A stretch of 64,000 bases of DNA from Croceitalea rosinachiae (GCF_031846445.1 NZ_JAVRHR010000002.1:992001-1056000), one strand, 5' to 3'; counted from the first letter of the stretch, positions 34,669 to 44,312 are shown. Program-made: numbers and translations. Notes: a model not told the origin generated them from the letters alone.

Positions 34669-36066
34669 ATGAAAAAAATTACAGAAATCTGCTGTATTGG
34701 CGCTGGATATGTGGGAGGACCTACAATGTCGGTAATCGCAAATCAATGTCCTGAAATCAATGTCACCGTGGTGGATATTAATCAACAACGTATAGATGAC
34801 TGGAATAACACAAATCTTGAAAACCTACCTATATACGAACCGGGACTAAAAGAAATCGTAGCCAAGAACAGAAATAAAAACCTTTTCTTCTCAACCGAAG
34901 TCGATAAGGCCATTGATAAGGCCCAAATGATTTTTATTTCGGTCAATACACCAACAAAAACTTATGGCAAGGGAAAGGGTCAAGCGGCAGACTTAAAATA
35001 TATTGAGCTGTGCGCAAGAACTATCGCCGAGGTAGCCAAAGATGACAAAATAGTGGTTGAAAAATCTACTTTGCCAGTTAGAACTGCCCAAGCGATAAAA
35101 AGCATTTTGGACAATACGGGTAAAGGAGTACATTTTGAGATACTTTCCAATCCCGAATTTTTGGCTGAAGGTACGGCAATTGATGATCTTATCAACGCTG
35201 ATAGGGTGTTAATAGGTGGTAATGACTCCCCAACTGGCCAAGAAGCCAAAGATGCGCTGAGCCAGGTTTATGAAAATTGGATTCCTAAGGAGAAAATATT
35301 ACAGACAAACGTTTGGTCTTCAGAGTTATCGAAACTGGTCGCCAATGCATTTTTGGCACAACGCGTCTCTTCCATCAATGCAATTTCCGCTCTCTGTGAA
35401 AAGACTGACGCCAATGTTCAAGAAGTATCAAAAGCCATCGGTTTTGACAGCAGAATAGGTCCAAAGTTTTTGCAGGCCTCTGTAGGTTTTGGAGGTTCCT
35501 GTTTTCAAAAAGATATCCTTAATCTAGTATACATCGCCCGAAGTTATGGATTAGCAGAAGTAGCTGATTATTGGGAACAGGTAATTATAATGAATGATTA
35601 CCAAAAGCGCCGTTTCGCCGAGAATATCGTGAACACGCTGTACAACACCGTATCTGGAAAAAAGATTGCTATGTATGGATGGGCATTCAAAAAAGATACC
35701 AACGATACCCGGGAATCTGCTGCCATTTACGTTGCTGATGCTCTGCTGGAGGAGAAAGCAGAGATTGTGGTGTACGACCCAAAAGTATCAGAAGATCAGA
35801 TATATGCCGATCTTGATTACTTGGGGAGCCGAAGTTCTAGTTTGACGAGGGAATTATTGAAAGTTGTCGATGATCCCATTAAAGCAACGGAACAAGCCCA
35901 TGCCGTGGCCATAATGACGGAATGGGACGAGTTTAAAACATTTGACTGGGTAAAAATCTTTGAAAATATGTTAAAACCTGCCTTCCTCTTTGACGGCCGA
36001 CGCTTGTTGGAAACCCAAAAAATGGAGGATATCGGGTTTAAGTATTATAAAATAGGGCAATCATGA
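34669..36066 (+). CDS. UDP-glucose 6-dehydrogenase
   Basis: This 465-residue enzyme oxidises UDP-glucose to UDP-glucuronate with two NAD+. The Rossmann start is EICCIGAGYVGGPTMSVIA. PEFLAEGTAIDDL is the substrate motif, and GFGGSCFQKDILN holds the catalytic Cys. KKIAMYGWAFKKDTNDTRES begins the C-terminal UDP-binding domain. The sequence style is the eukaryote-like UGDH group. The frame extends to 34621, but ATG 34669 (MKKITE) fits the family start. Its stop overlaps the next gene by 4 bases (ATGA). The UDP-GlcA formed would feed the epimerase and a uronic-acid-containing polymer. Confidence 0.95.
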   Translation: MKKITEICCIGAGYVGGPTMSVIANQCPEINVTVVDINQQRIDDWNNTNLENLPIYEPGLKEIVAKNRNKNLFFSTEVDKAIDKAQMIFISVNTPTKTYGKGKGQAADLKYIELCARTIAEVAKDDKIVVEKSTLPVRTAQAIKSILDNTGKGVHFEILSNPEFLAEGTAIDDLINADRVLIGGNDSPTGQEAKDALSQVYENWIPKEKILQTNVWSSELSKLVANAFLAQRVSSINAISALCEKTDANVQEVSKAIGFDSRIGPKFLQASVGFGGSCFQKDILNLVYIARSYGLAEVADYWEQVIIMNDYQKRRFAENIVNTLYNTVSGKKIAMYGWAFKKDTNDTRESAAIYVADALLEEKAEIVVYDPKVSEDQIYADLDYLGSRSSSLTRELLKVVDDPIKATEQAHAVAIMTEWDEFKTFDWVKIFENMLKPAFLFDGRRLLETQKMEDIGFKYYKIGQS

Positions 36067-37082
36067 AAATTTTGGTAACCGGGGCAGCCGGATTCATAGG
36101 TTTCCATGTCTGCAAAAGCCTTCTGGAAAAAAAACATGAAGTAGTCGGTCTTGATAATATTAATGATTATTACGACACAAGACTGAAATTTGACAGACTT
36201 AAAGAACTAGGTATCCAAGAAGAACAGGCCAAAAATGAAAATTTGCGGGTGCAAAGTGTAACGCATATTAACTTTAGTTTTGTAAGAATGGTATTGGAGG
36301 ATCGCAAAAATCTTCCTGAACTTTTCAAGACCGAATCATTTGATATTGTCTGTAACTTAGCGGCACAGGCAGGGGTTCGTTACAGTTTGGAAAATCCTGA
36401 GGCCTACATTGATAGCAATTTGGTAGGTTTTTTGAACATATTGGAGGCCTCTCGCCATAACAATATTAAACATCTGGTTTACGCCAGCAGTTCAAGTGTC
36501 TATGGAGCCAATGAAAAGGTTCCCTTTGAAACAAAAGATCGTGTAGATAACCCAGTAAGTCTTTATGCTGCTACGAAAAAAAGCAATGAACTCATGGCTC
36601 ATACTTACAGTCACTTGTTCAACCTGCCCACAACTGGGCTTCGTTTTTTTACGGTATACGGTCCTTGGGGAAGACCGGATATGGCTATGTTTTTGTTTAC
36701 GGACTCCATTTTAAATGATAGACCTATTAAAGTCTTTAACAATGGCCAATTGGAGCGGGATTTCACCTATATCGATGATATCGTAGAAGGTGTTACAAAA
36801 ATCATTGAGTCGGAAACCACTAACCAAAAAAAAGAGGTGCCTTATAAAGTGTACAACATAGGGAACAACCAATCTATAAAACTTATGGATTTTATTCAAT
36901 CCATAGAGGAATGCTTAGGGATTGAAGCAAAAAAAAATATGTTACCTATGCAGCCGGGGGACGTAATTAGGACCTGGGCGGATGTGAATGATTTAATTAC
37001 TGACTATGGCTATAGCCCAAACACCCCTGTAAAGGAAGGCATAGCACATTTCATAGATTGGTATAAAAACTACTATTCCTAG
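36063..37082 (+). CDS. UDP-glucuronate 4-epimerase-like SDR
   Basis: This 339-residue extended SDR shows MKILVTGAAGFIGFHVCKSLLEK (NAD binding), ASSSSVYGANEKVPF (Ser), and YAATKKSNELMAHTY (catalytic YxxxK). The NDYYDTRLKFDRL segment after the first domain is characteristic of UDP-GlcA 4-epimerases. It would convert UDP-GlcA to UDP-GalA. It is translationally coupled to UDP-glucose dehydrogenase, which supports this substrate over UDP-glucose. Confidence 0.92.
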   Translation: MKILVTGAAGFIGFHVCKSLLEKKHEVVGLDNINDYYDTRLKFDRLKELGIQEEQAKNENLRVQSVTHINFSFVRMVLEDRKNLPELFKTESFDIVCNLAAQAGVRYSLENPEAYIDSNLVGFLNILEASRHNNIKHLVYASSSSVYGANEKVPFETKDRVDNPVSLYAATKKSNELMAHTYSHLFNLPTTGLRFFTVYGPWGRPDMAMFLFTDSILNDRPIKVFNNGQLERDFTYIDDIVEGVTKIIESETTNQKKEVPYKVYNIGNNQSIKLMDFIQSIEECLGIEAKKNMLPMQPGDVIRTWADVNDLITDYGYSPNTPVKEGIAHFIDWYKNYYS

Positions 37083-37147
37083 ATCATGGTTCATTTCAAT
37101 TGAAGGTGAAAGTTAATTTTACCAATTTTTAACCAATAAAGGTTCTT

Positions 37148-37954
37148 ATGGATTCAAAAAACGATTTTTTTCTAGCTGCACTTACCGCGTCCATTGAGGC
37201 GGGAAGAGCAATATTGGAGGTTTACGATAAATCTGATTACGGTGTGACTTCAAAAGAAGATTCCTCCCCTTTAACAGAAGCCGATTTAATTTCTAGCAAA
37301 ATCATCAACGAACATTTGACTCAAACTCCTTTCCCTATTATCAGTGAAGAAGTAAAAACGGAAAAAAAATCCCTTCGAGAGTCGTGGACAACTTGCTGGG
37401 TGGTCGACCCTCTAGACGGTACCAAGGAGTTTATAAAGCGAAATGGTGAATTTACCGTTAATATTGCCCTTTGTCATGATGGAATACCGATATCCGGAGT
37501 GATTTACACTCCGGTGACTCGAGAACTTTATTATGCGAGGGTCAAAGACGAAGTTGCCTTCAAAACAGTATTAAATGAAAATCATGAAGTTACCGATGGA
37601 TTTTTCAATGAAAGAGACCATATCCAACCTTCAACTATTGATAGGAAAAAAATCCGCATTGTAGGTAGCCGTTCGCACATGAATGAAGATACTATTGATT
37701 TTATGACAGGATTGAAGACCAAATATGATGCTGTTGAGATTGTTTCAAAGGGCAGTTCCCTAAAGTTCTGTTTAGTGGCCGAAGGCAAGGCCGATATATA
37801 TCCAAGATTTGCTCCAACTATGGAATGGGATACAGCTGCAGGTCATGCGATTTGCAACGCCGTCGGACTAAAGGTGATTTCACAGGATACAAATGATGAA
37901 TTACTGTACAATAAAGAGAGTATGTTAAATCCTTATTTTTTGGTAACGCAATAA
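37148..37954 (+). CDS. cysQ: 3'(2'),5'-bisphosphate nucleotidase CysQ
   Basis: This 268-residue enzyme of the inositol-monophosphatase superfamily removes the 3'-phosphate of PAP, the by-product of sulfotransferases. Metal-binding motifs are ISEEVK (about 65-70), WVVDPLDGTKEFI (D87, D90) and EWDTAAGHAI near 225. Being the first gene of cysQ-DUF2061-cysC-cysD-cysN, it removes the inhibitory PAP made by the two sulfotransferases of the locus. It starts 65 bases after the epimerase and may be read through from the same promoter. Confidence 0.95.
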   Translation: MDSKNDFFLAALTASIEAGRAILEVYDKSDYGVTSKEDSSPLTEADLISSKIINEHLTQTPFPIISEEVKTEKKSLRESWTTCWVVDPLDGTKEFIKRNGEFTVNIALCHDGIPISGVIYTPVTRELYYARVKDEVAFKTVLNENHEVTDGFFNERDHIQPSTIDRKKIRIVGSRSHMNEDTIDFMTGLKTKYDAVEIVSKGSSLKFCLVAEGKADIYPRFAPTMEWDTAAGHAICNAVGLKVISQDTNDELLYNKESMLNPYFLVTQ

Positions 37955-37956
37955 CT

Positions 37957-38406
37957 ATGGGTAAAATTTCCAGTTTTATGGGTAAGATTTCCCATAAAAG
38001 ACATATTGCTAAAACACTTACCTGGCGTATGGTTGGTACGCTGGATACAATCGTATTATCTTGGATTATCACTGGAAACCCGACCACTGGGCTCAAAATT
38101 GGATTTTCAGAGGTATTGACTAAAATGATTTTATATTACCTACATGAAAGAACATGGGTAAAGGTGAAAATACCAGAAAGTAGAAAAAGACACCTATTTA
38201 AAACATTTTCATGGAGATTTATCGGGACTTTAGATACCATATTACTATCGTGGTTAATCTCGGGAAACCCTATGACCGGCTTAAAAATTGGTGGTTTTGA
38301 AATCATTACCAAAATGATATTGTATTATTGCCATGAAAGGGCTTGGTACCGGATTAATTTTGGTCTGGACAAAATAATTAGATCAAAAACATGGAAAAGA
38401 ATATAG
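37957..38406 (+). CDS. Tandem DUF2061 membrane protein
   Basis: This 149-residue protein has two copies of the DUF2061 unit (about 20-70 and 85-137): AKTLTWRMVGTLDTIVLSW... KMILYYLHERTW and LFKTFSWRFIGTLDTILLSW... KMILYYCHERAW. Each unit has two short helices. DUF2061 genes are often linked to sulfate-assimilation cysDN/cysC operons, so a role in sulfate or adenylyl-sulfate handling is suspected, but the function is unknown. The gene starts 2 bases after cysQ and overlaps cysC by 16 bases. Confidence 0.92.
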   Translation: MGKISSFMGKISHKRHIAKTLTWRMVGTLDTIVLSWIITGNPTTGLKIGFSEVLTKMILYYLHERTWVKVKIPESRKRHLFKTFSWRFIGTLDTILLSWLISGNPMTGLKIGGFEIITKMILYYCHERAWYRINFGLDKIIRSKTWKRI

Positions 38407-38987
38407 TAGCGCATTCATACAAAATAGGAGCTGAAGAACGCCGTGAATTAAATGGTCACAATTCACTTCTCGTTTTCTTCACAGGACTATCAGGCTCCGG
38501 GAAATCTACTTTGGCCAATGCCTTCGAAGAACGGTTGCATAAAGAAAAGATTAGGACTTATGTACTTGATGGGGATAATGTACGTAAGGGTATTAATAGT
38601 AATCTCTCTTTCAAACCGGAAGATCGATCAGAAAATCTTAGACGAATCGGTGAAATTTCAAAGCTTTTTATAGATGCTGGAATTATTGTTTTAGCAGCGT
38701 TCATAGCACCTTACCAAAAAGATAGGGAGTCAATAAAAAATACTGTTGACGCCGCAAACTATGTCGAAGTCTTTGTTAACACCCCTTTGGATGTTTGTGA
38801 AGAAAGGGATGTCAAGGGACTTTACGCAAAAGCTCGCAAAGGGCAAATCAAAAATATGACCGGTGTTTCTGCGCCTTATGAGAGTCCCATTGAACCAGAT
38901 GTAGAAGTCTCAAATGAAAATAGTCTTGAAGAATCTGTTGATATCATATATAATAAAATCAAAAACCAAATAAGACTCAAAAAATGA
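38391..38987 (+). CDS. cysC: Adenylyl-sulfate (APS) kinase
   Basis: This 198-residue cytosolic kinase makes PAPS from APS and ATP. Walker A is GLSGSGKS (32-39). LDGDNVRKGINSNLSFKPEDR binds APS, and LAAFIAPYQKDRE and GLYAKARKGQIKNMTGVSAPYE are the family lid motifs. No APS sulfotransferase or PAPS reductase gene is present nearby, so the PAPS is for sulfotransferases rather than for cysteine synthesis. It overlaps DUF2061 and cysD. Confidence 0.97.
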   Translation: MEKNIVAHSYKIGAEERRELNGHNSLLVFFTGLSGSGKSTLANAFEERLHKEKIRTYVLDGDNVRKGINSNLSFKPEDRSENLRRIGEISKLFIDAGIIVLAAFIAPYQKDRESIKNTVDAANYVEVFVNTPLDVCEERDVKGLYAKARKGQIKNMTGVSAPYESPIEPDVEVSNENSLEESVDIIYNKIKNQIRLKK

Positions 38988-39889
38988 GTAAATTCTATTT
39001 AAATTATCTAGACGAATTGGAATCAGAAGCCATCTTCGTTTTACGCGAGGTTTGGGCACAATTTCAAAATCCAGTTATTCTTTTTTCTGGGGGTAAAGAT
39101 TCAATTCTTGTGGCGCACTTAGCTAAAAAAGCTTTTTTTCCAGCCAAAATTCCATTCCCATTAATGCATGTAGATACTGGTCATAATTTCCCAGAAACAA
39201 TACAATTTAGGGATGATACTATAAAAGAGCTTGGGGTTAATTTGATAGTAGGTTCTGTGCAAGAAGCCATTGACGATGGAAGGGTAGCAGAGGAAAAAGG
39301 GAAAAGTGCAACTCGGAATTCACTACAGATTACTACATTACTCGATGCTATTGAAGCGCATAAAGTTGACTGTGCAATAGGCGGTGGAAGACGTGATGAA
39401 GAAAAAGCTAGAGCTAAAGAACGTTTCTTTTCACATCGCGATGATTTTGGACAATGGGATCCGAAAAATCAACGACCAGAATTATGGAATTTGTTTAATG
39501 GAAAACATTTCGAAGGAGAGCACTTTAGAGCTTTCCCAATAAGTAATTGGACTGAAATGGATGTTTGGAACTATATAAAACGTGAAAATATTGCCATTCC
39601 TTCGCTATATTTTGCTCATGAAAGAGAGGTCGTATGGAGAAGTGATTCTTGGATTCCAAATTCTAATTTTTTAAAGTTAGAAGAAGGGGAAAAAATAGTA
39701 AAAAAGAAAATTAGATTTCGAACCCTTGGGGATATTACCATTACTGGTGGTATTGAATCTGATGCTGATACCTTAGAAAAAATTGCGGAAGAAGTTTCTG
39801 GTATGAGGCAAACCGAAAGAGGTAATAGAACAGATGACAAACGTTCTGAAAGTGCAATGGAAGATAGAAAAAGACAAGGGTATTTTTAA
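38984..39889 (+). CDS. cysD: Sulfate adenylyltransferase subunit 2
   Basis: This 301-residue subunit is the ATP pyrophosphatase-type half of ATP sulfurylase. The PP-loop is ILFSGGKDSILV (about 32-43), and FPLMHVDTGHNFPETI, GGGRRDEEKARAKER and FPISNWTEMDVWNYI are family motifs. With CysN it forms APS from sulfate and ATP. Start overlaps cysC by 4 bases; stop is 8 bases before cysN. Confidence 0.97.
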   Translation: MSKFYLNYLDELESEAIFVLREVWAQFQNPVILFSGGKDSILVAHLAKKAFFPAKIPFPLMHVDTGHNFPETIQFRDDTIKELGVNLIVGSVQEAIDDGRVAEEKGKSATRNSLQITTLLDAIEAHKVDCAIGGGRRDEEKARAKERFFSHRDDFGQWDPKNQRPELWNLFNGKHFEGEHFRAFPISNWTEMDVWNYIKRENIAIPSLYFAHEREVVWRSDSWIPNSNFLKLEEGEKIVKKKIRFRTLGDITITGGIESDADTLEKIAEEVSGMRQTERGNRTDDKRSESAMEDRKRQGYF

Positions 39890-39897
39890 AAAAAAAT

Positions 39898-41154
39898 ATG
39901 AAAATAGATAACAATCAATTATTAAGGTTTACCACCGCTGGAAGTGTCGATGATGGTAAAAGCACACTCATAGGAAGGCTTCTCTATGACTCTAAATCAA
40001 TATTTGAGGATCAATTAGAAGCAATTGAAAGTACCAGTTTAAGAAAAGGCCACGAAGGTGTGGATTTGGCCTTATTCACAGATGGATTAAAAGATGAACG
40101 CGAGCAGGGGATAACAATTGATGTCGCCTACCGCTACTTCACCACCCCAAAGAGAAAATTCATAATTGCCGATACTCCTGGCCATATTCAATACACAAGG
40201 AACATGGTTACTGGTGCATCTACCGCGAATGCTGCCATTATTTTGGTAGATGCTAGACACGGAGTCATTGAACAGACAAAAAGGCACTCCTTTATTGCCT
40301 CATTATTACAGATTCCACATTTAGTAGTCTGTATCAATAAAATGGATTTGGTTGACTTTAAAGAAGAAGCTTATGATAAAATTGTCAAAGAGTTTCAAGA
40401 TTTTTCTTCAAAATTACTAGTTAAAGATGTCAGGTTCATTCCAATTAGTGCACTTTTAGGTGATAACGTGGTCAATCGATCAAAAAATATGTCTTGGTTT
40501 AACGGCGCGCCCCTTCTCCATACTTTGGAGACTATCCATATAAGCAGTGATTTCAACAGTGTGGATGCCCGATTCCCGGTTCAAACTGTACTTCGCCCCC
40601 AACGTGAAGGGTTCATTGATTATAGAGGTTATGCAGGTAGAATTGCAAGCGGGATATTTAGACCGGGCGATGAAATTACGGTAATGCCGTCTGGGTTCAC
40701 TTCAAAAATCAAAACAGTAGAGGGACCTAAAGGAAAAATTGATGAGGCCTATGCGCCCATGTCCATTTCAATTACCTTGGAAGATGATATCGATATCAGT
40801 CGCGGTGATATGATTGTTCGGTCGAACAACCAGCCTAAACCCGTTCAGGATTTGGAAGCAATGATTTGCTGGATGAATAACGCCCCGGCTAGGCCGAGAG
40901 CAAAGTATACCATTCGACATACTACAAATGAACAGACCGCAATGATTACAGAAATATTATATAAGATAGATATTCAGACATTAGGTAGAAACTTTGAGGA
41001 CAAACAAATAAACATGAACGATATTTGTAAGGTAAAGATTAGAACCACCAAACCTCTAATGATAGATTCATATAGGGAAAATAGAAGCACAGGTAATTTG
41101 ATTTTAATAGATGAGACTACCAATGAAACAGTGGCAGCTGGTATGATTATCTAG
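39898..41154 (+). CDS. cysN: Sulfate adenylyltransferase subunit 1 (GTPase)
   Basis: This 418-residue EF-Tu-like GTPase powers APS synthesis by CysD. G1 is GSVDDGKSTLIGRLL (15-29), DTPGH is G3, and NKMD is G4. It then has two beta-barrel domains (TVLRPQREGFIDYRGYAGRI; TIRHTTNEQTAMI). It is not fused to CysC, in agreement with the separate cysC upstream. It is the last gene of the PAPS operon. Confidence 0.97.
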   Translation: MKIDNNQLLRFTTAGSVDDGKSTLIGRLLYDSKSIFEDQLEAIESTSLRKGHEGVDLALFTDGLKDEREQGITIDVAYRYFTTPKRKFIIADTPGHIQYTRNMVTGASTANAAIILVDARHGVIEQTKRHSFIASLLQIPHLVVCINKMDLVDFKEEAYDKIVKEFQDFSSKLLVKDVRFIPISALLGDNVVNRSKNMSWFNGAPLLHTLETIHISSDFNSVDARFPVQTVLRPQREGFIDYRGYAGRIASGIFRPGDEITVMPSGFTSKIKTVEGPKGKIDEAYAPMSISITLEDDIDISRGDMIVRSNNQPKPVQDLEAMICWMNNAPARPRAKYTIRHTTNEQTAMITEILYKIDIQTLGRNFEDKQINMNDICKVKIRTTKPLMIDSYRENRSTGNLILIDETTNETVAAGMII

Positions 41155-41738
41155 ACGAGCAATCTTATAAGAGAAATGCTATTTTTTAAATATCTCAAGC
41201 AAATATGCAACTAACGGATTTATTTGGAAATACATCGTGTTATCAAATACAATCTTGGTTCTTGACATCTTGTTTTGTTATTTGGAAGCATCGTTTTAGC
41301 TTTAAAAGGTGTTGCCATTTAAGTTATCTTAGCTGCTTTAATTCATTAAATTAAAATGAGTGTAAGAATTTTTAAGGAACTTACTTTTAATAAAAAGATT
41401 TTTTTTGAAATCCAGATGGAAACTCTAATTCCATATTTGCTTTTTTTTGGATTGATGCTACTATTGTTTTCTCTAGGAGAAAATCAATTTGGTTCCATTT
41501 GACCCTGATATTGTGGCTATTATGCACTTCATATTATTTTCTTTATCATCAATAAGGGAAATATCATATTTGAAAGAGACAATGAAAGGACGACATAATG
41601 GAAGTGATGCAGTATTTACTAATATCATTCAAAAAAACTGATAAAATTCCGGTGATAAAGAAATACGTTTAGCCTTTTGTAAAAAAGAAAAGTGATGAAA
41701 AACAGTGTGATTTTGGTCTTATTAAATTTTACAAGATT
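41155..41738. other. Gap holding a possibly broken small membrane-protein gene
   Basis: These 584 AT-rich bases lie between cysN and the polymerase gene. A 48-codon frame at 41356-41502 and an adjoining frame in another phase, listed as a possible pseudogene, are the only protein-like parts. No terminator hairpin better than a weak AGCA/TGCT pair after cysN was found. Confidence 0.5.
41356..41640 (+). pseudogene. Possible frameshifted small membrane protein
   Basis: An ATG at 41356 opens MSVRIFKELTFNKKIFFEI... with a hydrophobic helix (TLIPYLLFFGLMLLLFS), ending at a TGA (41500-41502). In the +1-shifted frame the message continues at once as VPFDPDIVAIMHFILFSLSS and then KETMKGRHNGSDAVFTNI, ending at TGA near 41640. 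The combined product would be about 95 residues. I do not recognise the family. Confidence 0.3.
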
Positions 41739-43079
41739 ATGAAATTGAAATTCATCTTTATTGCGATTCTATTGGCAATTGACCAAATATTCATACGATT
41801 CAAGATTGGTTTTATTAGTTTTGATAGACTTTTAGAGTTCATCTTCTTTTTTATTCTATTTAAAGACTTCGTGTTTGAACTTAAAGTAAATTCTTTTTTT
41901 AGAAAATGGTGTAGGATAATTGTTTGCCTTGCAGCAATTCAATTATTGTTCAAACTTTATTTATCTATTATAGGAGAACTGGAATTTCAATTTGTCTATA
42001 CCCCCCTAATCAAGAGTTTTTCCTTTATAGTGTTTTCGTTCTTATTTTTAATTCTAGCAAAAGAAGGGGTTAAATATTTGAATATCATTGTGCTAATACA
42101 TTTATTCATTCTCGTATTTGCCTTTTTACAACATCCTTTGTCTCCAATTGCGGATCAAATGTTGGAGATAAAAAAATTGCTCTATGTAAGTGCTGAATCA
42201 GAAAGAATAGCTCAAGATTTGAAAAGGGAAGGAACTTATATCACTGGTGGTTATGGGGACAGATTTAGACTTGCAGGTCCATTTGCAAATACCATAAATT
42301 TCTCATATTTCGCATTTAGCAGCTTTGCCCTTAATTTATTTCTCTTTATAAAATATAAGAGGAAGCAATATTTGTTTTTACTAATCGTCTTATTTATTGC
42401 CTCTATCCTCTCACAAACGCGTTCACTATTACTAGCCGAATCATTTCTGATTTTCGGATACCTGTTTTTCGCTCCCTTTAAAAAACACTTCTTCTATAAA
42501 ATAGCTATTGTTTTGGGAGCGTTAATTTTATCATTAAGTATTTACACAGCTGGCGATGTTCTTTTTAAAGGTGGTTCTAGCAGAATTACCTCAATTAGTG
42601 CCAACGGACATTCTGATTCAAGACCATTGTTATGGATTACGGCATTTTACGCTGTTGCCAGCAATCCTTTTGGTCTTACCCAAGCCAACTATCAAATCGC
42701 AAGGGAAGAAATGTTTCGGATTTTTGGAAATCCCGATATTCTATATCTTTGGCCACATAATGGCGCAATCAATATTGGTTTTCATTATACGTTCTTCGGT
42801 TATATAATATTTGTTTTCTTAGTCTCATTGCTACTGAAAAACATAAATAATATCGAGAACAAGAAACTAGTGATATTTTTTAAAATTGCTCTTATTGGCT
42901 ATGTGATTCATACGAGTTTTCATAACAATTTCATTCTTGAATCTGATTATACATTTTTAATGATATTAATGCTAATTCCCTTTAGCTTAAACAATGAAAA
43001 AAGTGCAAGAGACAATGTACTGAAATGGAAATACTTACGTTCAAGTAGCACAACACACCTCACTACCAAGGAATCATAA
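41739..43079 (+). CDS. Wzy/WaaL-like O-antigen polymerase membrane protein
   Basis: This 446-residue protein has about 11 hydrophobic helices and a larger periplasmic loop (about 150-190: SAESERIAQDLKREGTYITG). The WaaL/Wzy-type segment SQTRSLLLAESFLIFGYLFF follows, and after it RPLLWITAFYAVASNPFGLT. These features match the O-antigen ligase/polymerase superfamily. With Wzx, Wzc and Wza it completes a Wzx/Wzy-dependent pathway; it would join repeat units on the periplasmic face. Confidence 0.88.
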   Translation: MKLKFIFIAILLAIDQIFIRFKIGFISFDRLLEFIFFFILFKDFVFELKVNSFFRKWCRIIVCLAAIQLLFKLYLSIIGELEFQFVYTPLIKSFSFIVFSFLFLILAKEGVKYLNIIVLIHLFILVFAFLQHPLSPIADQMLEIKKLLYVSAESERIAQDLKREGTYITGGYGDRFRLAGPFANTINFSYFAFSSFALNLFLFIKYKRKQYLFLLIVLFIASILSQTRSLLLAESFLIFGYLFFAPFKKHFFYKIAIVLGALILSLSIYTAGDVLFKGGSSRITSISANGHSDSRPLLWITAFYAVASNPFGLTQANYQIAREEMFRIFGNPDILYLWPHNGAINIGFHYTFFGYIIFVFLVSLLLKNINNIENKKLVIFFKIALIGYVIHTSFHNNFILESDYTFLMILMLIPFSLNNEKSARDNVLKWKYLRSSSTTHLTTKES

Positions 43080-43088
43080 CGAAATTAC

Positions 43089-44168
43089 ATGAGTCGTAAA
43101 AAAATCAAAGTTCTATTTGTTATACCATCATTACGAGCAGGAGGGGCGGAAAGAGTCATGTCATATGTTTCACAAAATCTCAATCCAAATTTATTTGACA
43201 CCACTCTGCTGGTCATTGGTCATAGAAAGGATACCTCATATACTCTAGACCGAACCAACGTAGTCTTTTTGAAAAAAAACCGGGTATTGTTTTCGTTCCT
43301 TCCCATCTTTTTTTTTCTAAAAAAACATCAACCCCATATCGTAATAAGTGCCATCGGTCATGTTAATGCCTTAATGGGTTTGGAGTCTATTTTTTTTAGG
43401 AGAATAATCTTTGTAGGGAGGGAAGTAAACGTAATAAGTGTTTTGTCAAAAATTCAACCTTCTAAAAAATGGTATGCCTTTCTTAATTTAACAAAACACA
43501 CATACAAACTACTAGATATCATTTTATGTCAGTCGCGGGATATGGCTGATGACATGAGAATTAACTTTGACGTTCCTCTTGAAAAAATACGAATTGTAAA
43601 TAATCCAATATCTGATGAATTTTATCCAAAAGAGGAATACCCAATTAACCTTGTACCCAAATTTGTGACAGTGGGTAGTCTGGTGGAAAGAAAAGGACAT
43701 AAAAGAATTCTGAACGCGCTCCTAAATTATGATGGGGCATATGAATATATGATTATTGGTAATGGAAGTATGGCTGATGAAATTTTAGATTATGCGGCGG
43801 AAAAAGGAATGAAAGAGAATATAACCCACATCCCATTTACAAAAAATGTGGCTGATTACCTTAAAAAAGCGGATGTGTTCTTACAAGGTTCCTTCGTAGA
43901 AGGATTCCCCAATGCACTTCTTGAAAGTTGTGCCACTGGCACACCTGTTATAGCTTTTAAAGCCAAAGGGGGAATAAATGAAATTGTGGAAAATGGAATA
44001 AATGGGTACATCGTTGAAAATGAAATGGAATTTACCGATAAACTCAGCCTACTTCTCTCTAAAAAATTAAACCCCAAACAGGTTAGTTTTACGGTATTCC
44101 AAAAATTCAGCAGTTCCAAAATTTTGAAACAATATGAGACTTTATTTTTAGAAGCATTACAACAATAG
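43089..44168 (+). CDS. Glycosyltransferase family 4
   Basis: This 359-residue GT-B enzyme opens with KVLFVIPSLRAGGAERVMSYV, typical of GT4. The donor domain has VTVGSLVERKGHKRI and the E-x7-E pattern in SFVEGFPNALLESCATGTPVIAF. The Asn in the NGING segment and a C-terminal FSSSKILKQYETLF are as in polysaccharide GT4 enzymes. It lies 9 bases after the polymerase, so it is part of its operon. Sugar and linkage cannot be told. Confidence 0.93.
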   Translation: MSRKKIKVLFVIPSLRAGGAERVMSYVSQNLNPNLFDTTLLVIGHRKDTSYTLDRTNVVFLKKNRVLFSFLPIFFFLKKHQPHIVISAIGHVNALMGLESIFFRRIIFVGREVNVISVLSKIQPSKKWYAFLNLTKHTYKLLDIILCQSRDMADDMRINFDVPLEKIRIVNNPISDEFYPKEEYPINLVPKFVTVGSLVERKGHKRILNALLNYDGAYEYMIIGNGSMADEILDYAAEKGMKENITHIPFTKNVADYLKKADVFLQGSFVEGFPNALLESCATGTPVIAFKAKGGINEIVENGINGYIVENEMEFTDKLSLLLSKKLNPKQVSFTVFQKFSSSKILKQYETLFLEALQQ

Positions 44169-44312
44169 ATTATGAAAGGTTCCACAATCAACCAATTCCA
44201 TAGAAAACCGAAAGGAGCAGTAACCTCTATATTGAAACAACTATTGTGCGTTGGAAGTCAGAAAAAGTATCGGTAATGAAAAGTTGTTTTTAAACCCCAC
44301 AAAAAAATATAC

